Source: Mitsuaria sp. PDC51
GTDB taxonomy: Bacteria > Pseudomonadota > Gammaproteobacteria > Burkholderiales > Burkholderiaceae_C
Assembly: GCF_900113225.1 (NCBI RefSeq)
Contig: NZ_FOZE01000002.1
Coordinates: forward strand, 2,025,989-2,089,988
Direction: 5' to 3'
Length of the DNA stretch: 64,000 nt
Shown here: positions 58,091 to 64,000 of the stretch, piece after piece
Numbering within the stretch: position 1 is the first letter of the stretch
Layout: each line of letters opens with the position of its first letter
The notes under the pieces: generated by a model
The model's input: the letters and a program-made list of their open reading frames with translations, nothing else
Told to the model about the DNA's origin: nothing
The model's database searches: none
Program-made: the position numbers and the translations under genes

Positions 58091-59352
58091 GCGATGACTC
58101 CTTCCTCGCGCCAGGCGGCGATGGCCTCGGGGCCGTGGCCGAGCTCGGCCAGGACCTCGTCGGTGTGTTGTCCCAGCAGCGGCGGGGGCAATCGGTAGGC
58201 CACCGGCGTGCCGGACAGCTTCATCGGGCTGGCGACGACGCGCAGCGCGTCGCTCAGCGGATGCGCCATCGGCACGACCATGCCGCGATGTCGCACCTGC
58301 GGATCCTCGAAAACCTCGGCCAGGTCGTTGATCGCGCCGCCCGGCACCTTGGCCGCCTCCATCGCGTCGAGCCAATGCTGGCGCGGGCGCGCGGCGATGC
58401 GCTCGGCCAGCAGCGGGACCAGCGCCTCGCGGTGCCGCACCCGCTGGGCGTTGGTCGCGTAGCGCGGATCGCGGGCCAGCTCGGGCACGCCGAGCAGTTC
58501 GCAGAACTTGACGAACTGGCCGTCGTTGCCGACCGCGACGATCAGGTGGCCGTCATTGGCCTGGAAGACCTGGTACGGCACGATGTTCTGGTGGGCATTG
58601 CCCATGCGGCGCGGCGCCTGGCCGGTGCTCAGGTAGTTCGCGCCCAGGTTGGCCAGCATCGCCACCTGCGTGTCCAGCAGCGCCATGTCGACGACCTGGC
58701 CCTCGCCGGTCGCGTCGCGGTGGCGCAGCGCGGCCAGGATCGCCACCGTCGCATACATGCCGGTGAACAGGTCGGCCACCGCCACGCCGACCTTCTGCGG
58801 TCCGCCGCCGGGCAGCGCGTCGGCCTCGCCGGTGACGCTCATCAGACCGCCCAGGCCCTGGACCGCGTAGTCGTAGCCGGCGCGGTCCCGGTAGGGGCCG
58901 GTCTGGCCGAAGCCGGTGACCGAGCAGAACACCAGCCGCGGATTGAGCGCGAGCAGCGCCGGCGCATCCAGGCCGTAGCGGGTCAGGTCGCCGACCTTGT
59001 AGTTCTCGACCACCACGTCCGCGCGCAGGGCCAGTTCCCGGATCAGCGCCTGGCCCTTGGGACTGGCGATGTCGACGCCGATCGAGCGCTTGTTGCGGTT
59101 CGCGCCCAGGTAGTACGCCGCCTCGGCGGTGTCCTGGCCGTCGCGGTCCTTCAGATAGGGTGGCCCCCATCCGCGGGTGTCGTCCCCGCCGGGATGGCCG
59201 CCTCTGGGGGGGCGTTCGACCTTGATGACGTCGGCGCCGAGGTCCGCCATGGTCTGCGTGCACCAGGGTCCGGCCAGCACGCGGGAAAGATCCAGAACGC
59301 GCACGCCCTGCAGGGCCATGGCGGAGGGACGGGGGGAGTTCGCTTCGCTCAT
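58087..59352 (-). CDS. CaiB/BaiF family CoA-transferase
   Basis: A 421-aa class III CoA-transferase. The family opening GVRVLDLSRVLAGPWCTQTMADLGADVIKVE is present in pieces, and the catalytic aspartate is in VADLFTGMYA. Substrates range from formate/oxalate to succinate, carnitine and aromatic acids; the 4-bp overlap with a hydrolase gene suggests an ester or acid degradation pathway. Length is normal. Possible regulators are not adjacent. Confidence 0.92.
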   Translation of the reverse strand: MSEANSPRPSAMALQGVRVLDLSRVLAGPWCTQTMADLGADVIKVERPPRGGHPGGDDTRGWGPPYLKDRDGQDTAEAAYYLGANRNKRSIGVDIASPKGQALIRELALRADVVVENYKVGDLTRYGLDAPALLALNPRLVFCSVTGFGQTGPYRDRAGYDYAVQGLGGLMSVTGEADALPGGGPQKVGVAVADLFTGMYATVAILAALRHRDATGEGQVVDMALLDTQVAMLANLGANYLSTGQAPRRMGNAHQNIVPYQVFQANDGHLIVAVGNDGQFVKFCELLGVPELARDPRYATNAQRVRHREALVPLLAERIAARPRQHWLDAMEAAKVPGGAINDLAEVFEDPQVRHRGMVVPMAHPLSDALRVVASPMKLSGTPVAYRLPPPLLGQHTDEVLAELGHGPEAIAAWREEGVIA

Positions 59353-59426
59353 CGGGGCATTGTGGGGGATGCCGCCGGGGTCGCCCGCGAGGCAGGCGCC
59401 GGTCGCACGGCCGCCATAATCGCCCG

Positions 59427-59945
59427 ATGCGACGACTGGCCCCGCTCGTTCCGATCCTGCCGCTGGTGCTGGCCGCCGGCTGCAGTCCCGCGCTGAACTG
59501 GCGCAAGGTCGATCCGGAAGGCGCGCAGGTCTCGCTGATGTTCCCCTGCAAGCCCGAACGCGAGGAACGCACCCAGCCCGGACCCGCCGGCCAGCCGGTC
59601 GTCGTGCGCTCCATGAGCTGCAAGGCCCGCGGCGGGCAGTTCTCCTTCACCTGGACCGACCTGGGCGACGCGCGCGCGACCTCCGCGGCGATGCGCCGCA
59701 TGCACGACGGCATCGCCCGGCAGATGGCTCCCGGCGCCTCGGCGCCTCTCGGCGTCCGCGGGATCGCCGTCGATCCCGAAGCGTTCCAGCAGGCCTTCGA
59801 GGCCCGGCCGGGCCAGCCGGCCCAGCAGGTGCGCCAGGCCGTGTTCTCCCGGGAGGGGCGCCTGTACCAGCTGCTGCTGCAGGGCGAGCGCCTGGACGCG
59901 GAAGCCTGGGACGTGTTCCTGGGGTCGGTGCAACTGCCCCTTTGA
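59427..59945 (+). CDS. Hypothetical lipoprotein
   Basis: A 172-aa putative lipoprotein with a signal peptide ending LAAGC (C19). The mature part has C-x-x-C-free regions and cysteines in FPCKPE and MSCKARG that could form a disulfide. It has no recognised domain. It precedes the PTS genes in the same orientation after an 84-bp gap and diverges from the CoA-transferase gene. Confidence 0.75.
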   Translation: MRRLAPLVPILPLVLAAGCSPALNWRKVDPEGAQVSLMFPCKPEREERTQPGPAGQPVVVRSMSCKARGGQFSFTWTDLGDARATSAAMRRMHDGIARQMAPGASAPLGVRGIAVDPEAFQQAFEARPGQPAQQVRQAVFSREGRLYQLLLQGERLDAEAWDVFLGSVQLPL

Positions 59946-60029
59946 GGGACCACCAAGGCGTCCTCCCCCGGATTGAGGATTTGTGCGGGCCCCGCCCGCG
60001 CCATGCTGCGCCGCACGATAATGCGCCCC

Positions 60030-60452
60030 ATGTCCGGCCTGCTGCTGATCGCCCATGCTCCGCTGGCCACCGCGCTCAAGCAGGTGGCCGAGCACACGTT
60101 CCCGCACTGCGCGCTACAGCTCAGCGTGCTGGACGTGACGCCGGAGATGAGCGCCGACGATGTCGAGTCGCTGGCGCGGGCGCTGATCAGCGCCTCCGGA
60201 CATCTGCAGACCCTGGTGCTGACCGACGTCTATGGCGCCACACCGACGAATGCCGCGCTGCGCCTGCAGGGCGAGCAGGTCAAGGTGCTGACCGGCGTCA
60301 ACGTGCCGATGTTGTGGCGCTCGCTGTGCTACGCCGGCGAAGGACTGGATGCGCTGCTGCAGCGCGCCAGCCAGGGCGGTACCCAGGGGATCCTGTGCGA
60401 CGCGACGGCGCCGTGCTCCACCCACTCCTCGTCCCAACCTTCCTGCTCATGA
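60030..60452 (+). CDS. PTS EIIA component, mannose family
   Basis: A 140-aa EIIA-Man-type phosphocarrier. The phosphorylated histidine is H9 in LLLIAHAPLA. DVYGATPTNAA and TGVNVPML are family motifs. A start at 60021 would add three residues. The stop overlaps the HPr start (ATGA). With HPr and EI but no EIIB or EIIC in this cluster, the chain is probably regulatory, as in other betaproteobacteria. The cysteine/serine-rich tail (residues 125-140) overlaps no domain and may reflect the overlap with HPr. Confidence 0.92.
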   Translation: MSGLLLIAHAPLATALKQVAEHTFPHCALQLSVLDVTPEMSADDVESLARALISASGHLQTLVLTDVYGATPTNAALRLQGEQVKVLTGVNVPMLWRSLCYAGEGLDALLQRASQGGTQGILCDATAPCSTHSSSQPSCS

Positions 60453-60718
60453 TCAAGTCGACCCTCACCATCAGCAACAAGCTGGGCCTGCATGCCCGTG
60501 CCTCGGCGAAGCTGACCAAACTGGCGGGGGGATTCAAGGCGGAGGTCTTCATGACCCGCAACGGCCGGCGCGTGAATGCCAAGAGCATCATGGGCGTGAT
60601 GATGCTGGCCGCCGGGATCGGCGCCGAAGTGGAACTCGAGACCACGGGCGAGGACGAGCAGGCCGCGCACGAGGCGATCACCGCGCTGGTCAATGACAAG
60701 TTCGGCGAAGGCCAGTAA
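60449..60718 (+). CDS. ptsH: HPr phosphocarrier protein
   Basis: An 89-aa HPr. The phosphorylated histidine is H15 in LGLHARAS, and the regulatory serine is S46 in NAKSIMGVMML. It overlaps the EIIA stop by four bases and receives phosphate from the EI encoded 1.1 kb downstream. HPr kinase is not in the window. Standard length. Confidence 0.97.
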   Translation: MIKSTLTISNKLGLHARASAKLTKLAGGFKAEVFMTRNGRRVNAKSIMGVMMLAAGIGAEVELETTGEDEQAAHEAITALVNDKFGEGQ

Positions 60719-60735
60719 GGCGGCCACGTCACGAG

Positions 60736-60762
60736 AAAGGGCTGCCGAGGCAGCCCTTTTCA
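60736..60762 (+). terminator. Terminator after ptsH
   Basis: A stem AAAGGGCTGCC/GGCAGCCCTTT (60736-60746, 60749-60759) followed by TTC, 17 bp after the HPr stop. The A run on its left may serve the convergent acyltransferase gene. Confidence 0.85.
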
Positions 60763-60783
60763 TTTCTGCATGGACGGGCGTCG

Positions 60784-61632
60784 TCAAAGACCGCCGAGGA
60801 AGTGCTTTCGGTAGCGTGCCGGCAGGTCCGCGATGCGCATGATCATCGGCAGGTCGGCGGTGTTGAAGTCCGGATCCCAGGCGGGACGGCCCAGGATGCG
60901 CGCACCGACGCGCAGGTAACCCTTGATCAGCGGCGGCGGCTCGACGACCAGGTCCTGGCGCAGGTCGTCGACCGGCAGCGGCAGGCGGGGGCGCACCTGC
61001 CACGCGATGTCGGCCAGATGGCTGCCTTCCAGCTGGCGCCACAGGCTGGCCGCGTAGTGGCCGCCGTCGCGCATGCTGATGGAGGCGCAGCCGATCATCG
61101 TGTCCAGGTCGTTGCGGACCATGAATTCGGCCAGCGCGCCCCACAGCGCCATGATGGCGCCGCCATGGCGGTGGTTCGGATGCACGCAGGAGCGGCCCAG
61201 CTCGACCATGCGGGGGCGCAGCGAGCGCAGTCGGGTCAGGTCGAACTCCGTCTCGCTGTACAGGCCGCCGGCGCGGCGGGCCGCCTCCGGCGTCAGCACC
61301 CGGTAAGTGCCGATCACCTCGGCCGGTTGGCCGTGCTCGTCGAGCGTGCGCACGAGCAGGTGCTCGCAGAAGGGATCGAAGAGGTCGATGTCATGACCGG
61401 CGGGCGCACCGGCGGGCACGCTCAGCCGCGCGCCCATTTCGTCGACGAAGACCTGGTACCTCAGGCGCTGGGCCTGCCGGACCTCGTCCTCCGTGCGCGC
61501 CCAACCCACATGGAAGCGAGCGCGCGCAGCGTCGACAACGACGTCTTGGGAGCTGGCTGGAAGTGACCTCCGGGGCGCCTCGGCGGGGCGCAGATCGGAG
61601 AAGGGCAGGGTGGGCAGCGGCAGATCCCTCAT
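60784..61632 (-). CDS. OlsB-like N-acyltransferase (GNAT/hemolysin-like)
   Basis: A 282-aa protein of the GNAT-fold acyltransferase group related to ornithine lipid synthase OlsB and to hemolysin-like proteins. Conserved parts are RYQVFVDEMGA, VIGTYRVL, ELGRSCVHP and KGYLRVGARILG. The start at 61632 has GAGG upstream; the frame is open to 61743. OlsB attaches a 3-hydroxyacyl chain to ornithine; OlsA is not present in the window. It is on the opposite strand between ptsH and ptsI. Confidence 0.85.
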   Translation of the reverse strand: MRDLPLPTLPFSDLRPAEAPRRSLPASSQDVVVDAARARFHVGWARTEDEVRQAQRLRYQVFVDEMGARLSVPAGAPAGHDIDLFDPFCEHLLVRTLDEHGQPAEVIGTYRVLTPEAARRAGGLYSETEFDLTRLRSLRPRMVELGRSCVHPNHRHGGAIMALWGALAEFMVRNDLDTMIGCASISMRDGGHYAASLWRQLEGSHLADIAWQVRPRLPLPVDDLRQDLVVEPPPLIKGYLRVGARILGRPAWDPDFNTADLPMIMRIADLPARYRKHFLGGL

Positions 61633-61829
61633 GGCAAAGCCTCGCTGAAGTGATGCCGGGATGCTGAGCGGCGGCGGTGACGCGTCGGTGACCCTCAAGT
61701 GAACGAACCATGACAGTCGTGCCGTCGTCACGCTCGCCCGCACGGACGATTGACGCTGGGCTCACAGGGGTTTTCGCAAGTTCACCTGCGGCTCAAGAGG
61801 GCTTCGACACCCGCTGCTAAAGTCGGCGC

Positions 61830-63605
61830 ATGAGTTTCCAGGTCTTCGGCATTCCCGTTTCCCGCGGCGTGGCGATCGGCCGAGCCGTGCTGGTCGCGTC
61901 CAGCCGCGTCGACGTCGCCCACTACTTCATTGGCGCCGCCGACGCGGAGCAGGAATATGCGCGGCTGGTCCGCGGTCGCGACGCGGTGACGCGCGAGCTG
62001 CAGGCCCTCAAGGCCGAGCTGCCGGAGGACGCGCCGCATGAGCTCGACGCGCTGCTGGATGTCCACCTGCTGCTGCTGAACGACGAGGCGCTCGTCGATG
62101 CCGCCCGCGACTGGATCGTCGACCGCCACTACAACGCCGAGTGGGCGCTGTCGGCGCAACTCGAGGTGCTGGCGCGGCAGTTCGACGAAATGGAGGACGA
62201 CTACCTGCGCGAGCGCAAGGCCGACCTGGAGCAGGTGGTCGAGCGCGTGCTGGCTGCGCTCGCCACCGAGCAGGACGAGTCGCCCAGTGGCGCCTCGGCC
62301 GTGGTCGCGCGCGACTTCGCCGGCGAGGATCCCTTGCTGCTGGTAGCCGCCGACATCGCGCCGGCGGACATGATCCAGTTCAAGCGCAGCGTCTTCCAGG
62401 GCTTCATCACCGACATCGGGGGGAAGACCTCTCACACCGCCATCGTGGCTCGCAGCATGGCCATTCCCGCCGTGGTGGGAACGCGCGAGGCCTCGCGGCT
62501 GATCCGCCAGGACGATTGGGTGATCATCGACGGCGATGCCGGGACGGTCATCGTCAATCCTTCCCCCATCGTGCTGGAGGAGTACCGGTTCAGGCAGCGC
62601 CAGGCGGAGCTCGAGAACGCGCGGCTGGCCCGATTGCGCCACACGCCGGCGATCACGATGGACGGGCAGCGCATCGAGCTTCACGCCAACATCGAACTGC
62701 CGGGCGACACCGTGGCGGCGCTGGCCTCGGGCGCGACCGGCGTCGGCCTGTTCCGCAGCGAGTTCCTGTTCATGAACCGCGAGGGCGACCTGCCCAGCGA
62801 GGAAGAGCAGTTCGCTGCCTACAAGAGTGCCGTCGAGGCGATGGCCGGCCTGCCGGTGACGATCCGCACGGTGGACATCGGCGCGGACAAGCCCCTGGAT
62901 CGGATGTCGGTCAATGAACTCCGCCACGAGCATGTGCTCAATCCGGCGATGGGCCTGCGAGCGATCCGCTGGAGCCTGGCGGAGCCGAGCATGTTCCGTC
63001 AGCAATTGCGGGCCATCTATCGGGCAAGCGCCTTTGGCAAGGTGAAGCTGCTGGTGCCGATGGTGGCCCACCTGGGGGAGATCCGTCAGATCCAGGAAAC
63101 CATCAAGCGGGTCAAGGGCCAACTGGACGAGACCGGCCAGGCGTACGGCGAGGTGCAACTTGGCGTCATGGTGGAGGTGCCGGCGGCGGCCATCATGCTG
63201 CCGCAGTTGCTCAGGCACGTGGACTTCGTGTCCATCGGGACCAACGACCTGATCCAGTACACGCTGGCCATCGATCGCGCCGACGAGGCGGTCGCGCATC
63301 TGTATGACCCCTGGCATCCCGCGGTCCTGCATCTGCTGGCCAATGCCATCGCCCAGGCTCGTGCGGCCGGCAAGGAAGTCAGCGTATGCGGCGAGATGGC
63401 GGGGGATTCGGCCTTCACCGACCTGCTGTTGGCCATGGGGCTGACCTGCTTCTCGATGCACCCTTCCCAGATCCCGTCGGTCAAACAGCGGATCCTCCGG
63501 GCGGATGTGCCGCGCCTGTCGGCAGCGCTGCCGCGGATTCTGGAAAGCGATGAGCCCGCGAAAGCGGCGCTGGAGGCGCTGGCGCCGCAGTCACGGCTGC
63601 ATTGA
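61830..63605 (+). CDS. ptsI: Phosphoenolpyruvate-protein phosphotransferase (Enzyme I)
   Basis: A 591-aa Enzyme I. The phosphorylated histidine is H202 in GGKTSHTAIVAR, the PEP-binding part contains SEFLFMNRE and SIGTNDLIQY, and the catalytic cysteine is C520 in VCGEMAGD. It phosphorylates HPr using PEP. The gene is separated from ptsH by the acyltransferase gene, unlike a compact ptsHI operon. TAAAGT at 61818-61823, seven bases before the ATG, may be a -10 hexamer, implying a leaderless or very short leader transcript. Confidence 0.97.
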   Translation: MSFQVFGIPVSRGVAIGRAVLVASSRVDVAHYFIGAADAEQEYARLVRGRDAVTRELQALKAELPEDAPHELDALLDVHLLLLNDEALVDAARDWIVDRHYNAEWALSAQLEVLARQFDEMEDDYLRERKADLEQVVERVLAALATEQDESPSGASAVVARDFAGEDPLLLVAADIAPADMIQFKRSVFQGFITDIGGKTSHTAIVARSMAIPAVVGTREASRLIRQDDWVIIDGDAGTVIVNPSPIVLEEYRFRQRQAELENARLARLRHTPAITMDGQRIELHANIELPGDTVAALASGATGVGLFRSEFLFMNREGDLPSEEEQFAAYKSAVEAMAGLPVTIRTVDIGADKPLDRMSVNELRHEHVLNPAMGLRAIRWSLAEPSMFRQQLRAIYRASAFGKVKLLVPMVAHLGEIRQIQETIKRVKGQLDETGQAYGEVQLGVMVEVPAAAIMLPQLLRHVDFVSIGTNDLIQYTLAIDRADEAVAHLYDPWHPAVLHLLANAIAQARAAGKEVSVCGEMAGDSAFTDLLLAMGLTCFSMHPSQIPSVKQRILRADVPRLSAALPRILESDEPAKAALEALAPQSRLH

Positions 63606-63681
63606 CGCAGGACGGCCGGCGCTCCCTATATAGGGGTGGGGCTCGCCAAACGCGCGTCATGACGATCAGATGACGAGGGAG

Positions 63682-63711
63682 TTGCGCGACCGAAAAAACT
63701 CGTGCTAGACT
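63682..63711 (+). promoter_or_regulatory. Candidate upstream rRNA promoter
   Basis: TTGCGC (63682-63687) and TAGACT (63706-63711) are separated by 18 bases. A hairpin follows 13 bases after the -10. Confidence 0.55.
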
Positions 63712-63724
63712 CTCGGTCTTCGCT

Positions 63725-63745
63725 GCTCACGACAACGTTTTGAGC
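63725..63745 (+). promoter_or_regulatory. boxB-like hairpin 1
   Basis: GCTCA (63725-63729) pairs with TGAGC (63741-63745). The surrounding CGCTGCTCACGACAA is repeated with one change at 63897-63911, downstream of the second promoter. Confidence 0.5.
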
Positions 63746-63856
63746 GGCGGCCTCGGAGGATATGCCGAGGTAGTCAAATGATTTGACTGGGTTTCCCGGT
63801 TTTCATTTGGCGGCGAGATTCTCGCAGTCGACGCTGAAAATAATTTCGCAGACTGC

Positions 63857-63886
63857 TTGACGGATTCAAAAAGAATCGTTCATAAT
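63857..63886 (+). promoter_or_regulatory. Strong candidate rRNA promoter
   Basis: TTGACG (63857-63862) and CATAAT (63881-63886) with 18 bases between. AT-rich sequence (63838-63845 and 63868-63880) surrounds it. It is the promoter nearest the 16S gene. Confidence 0.7.
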
Positions 63887-63900
63887 CTCGCTTCTGCGCT

Positions 63901-63917
63901 GCTGACGACAAATCAGC
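63901..63917 (+). promoter_or_regulatory. boxB-like hairpin 2
   Basis: GCTGA (63901-63905) pairs with TCAGC (63913-63917) around a CGACAAA loop, upstream of boxA, the order expected for rRNA antitermination. Confidence 0.6.
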
Positions 63918-63948
63918 GACGCGACGGAGCTAGCGAAAGCGGCTTCGA

Positions 63949-63963
63949 TGTTCTTTAAGAATT
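63949..63963 (+). promoter_or_regulatory. boxA-like antitermination sequence
   Basis: TGTTCTTTAAGAATT matches the boxA core TGCTCTTTAACAAT of Gram-negative rRNA leaders with few changes. It recruits NusB/S10 in the known system. Confidence 0.8.
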
Positions 63964-64000
63964 TACAGCCGATAAGCGTGGGCGTCTGAACGAGCGACCT

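Larger units (their letters stand above)
63606..64000 (+). other. Promoter and leader region of an rRNA operon (16S gene beyond the edge)
   Basis: About 395 bp without a coding gene. The last part, TTCTTTAAGAATTTACAG followed by CCGATAAGCGTGGGCG, is the typical leader of rRNA operons in Burkholderiales, just upstream of mature 16S. Two promoter-like elements are each followed 13-14 bases later by a short hairpin with loop CGACAA, and a boxA-like sequence stands near the end. A palindrome CCCTATATAGGG at 63624-63635 lies between ptsI and the promoters. Mature 16S is not within the window. Confidence 0.85.

Overview
The window is a very GC-rich chromosomal segment from a Gram-negative bacterium, most probably a betaproteobacterium of the order Burkholderiales and close to the Roseateles/Mitsuaria/Pelomonas group. 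Reasons are the general porin of the betaproteobacterial type, the phoH-ybeY and DUF493/lipB/lipA arrangements, the truncated phosphotransferase chain (EIIA-Man, HPr, EI, no sugar permease), TonB-dependent sugar uptake, and the rRNA leader at the right edge. No phage, complete insertion sequence, CRISPR array or plasmid function is visible; most of the window is ordinary chromosome.

Layout. 1-0.4 kb: tRNA-Leu(CAG), a terminator and a cluster of perfect hairpins. 0.4-11.6 kb: a sugar (probably beta-glucoside) locus with a LacI regulator, a tryptophan-halogenase-like flavoenzyme, a TonB-dependent receptor, a CUT1 ABC binding protein with two permeases, a GH1 beta-glucosidase and glucokinase. 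Two LacI-type operators sit in the divergent promoter region. 11.8-16 kb: M13 metallopeptidase, EamA exporter, LysR regulator. 16.1-21.3 kb: acyl-CoA module (enoyl-CoA hydratase, PaaH-like dehydrogenase, 3-oxoadipyl-CoA-type thiolase) with an IclR/PcaR-like regulator, plus a 590-bp non-coding gap containing a 13-bp inverted repeat. 21.5-28.3 kb: a translationally coupled HD-GYP and PAS-PAS-GGDEF-EAL pair, DUF1840 protein, histidine phosphatase, sterol-desaturase-family protein and porin. 28.4-34.3 kb: ruvB, ruvA, a NarL-type two-component system, phoH and ybeY. 34.3-41.8 kb: CorA-like transporter, hemB, a candidate small RNA, hemJ, VanZ, ferredoxin, hydrolase, D,D-carboxypeptidase, D-amino-acid aminotransferase and DUF493. 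41.8-45.4 kb: Sel1 protein, lipB, lipA, and one odd orphan with a PD-(D/E)xK signature. 45.6-55.2 kb: MdtABC-type efflux pump with its outer-membrane channel. 55.4-59.4 kb: TlpA-like thioredoxin, a degenerate histidine-kinase-like protein, alpha/beta hydrolase and CoA-transferase. 59.4-63.6 kb: a lipoprotein, EIIA, HPr, an OlsB-like acyltransferase and EI. 63.6-64 kb: promoters and antitermination boxes of an rRNA operon whose 16S gene lies beyond the edge.

How the genes work together. The first locus reads as a complete route: outer-membrane capture, periplasmic binding, inner-membrane import (the ATPase must be supplied from elsewhere), cytoplasmic hydrolysis and phosphorylation. The role of the halogenase-like enzyme inside it is unknown and is the most interesting functional question here. 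Other points worth a look are the kinase-like protein lacking its phospho-acceptor histidine, the orphan nuclease-like half-protein, the hairpin cluster beside tRNA-Leu, the probable small RNA before hemJ, the histone-like tail on PhoH, and the duplicated promoter/boxB modules before the rRNA operon.
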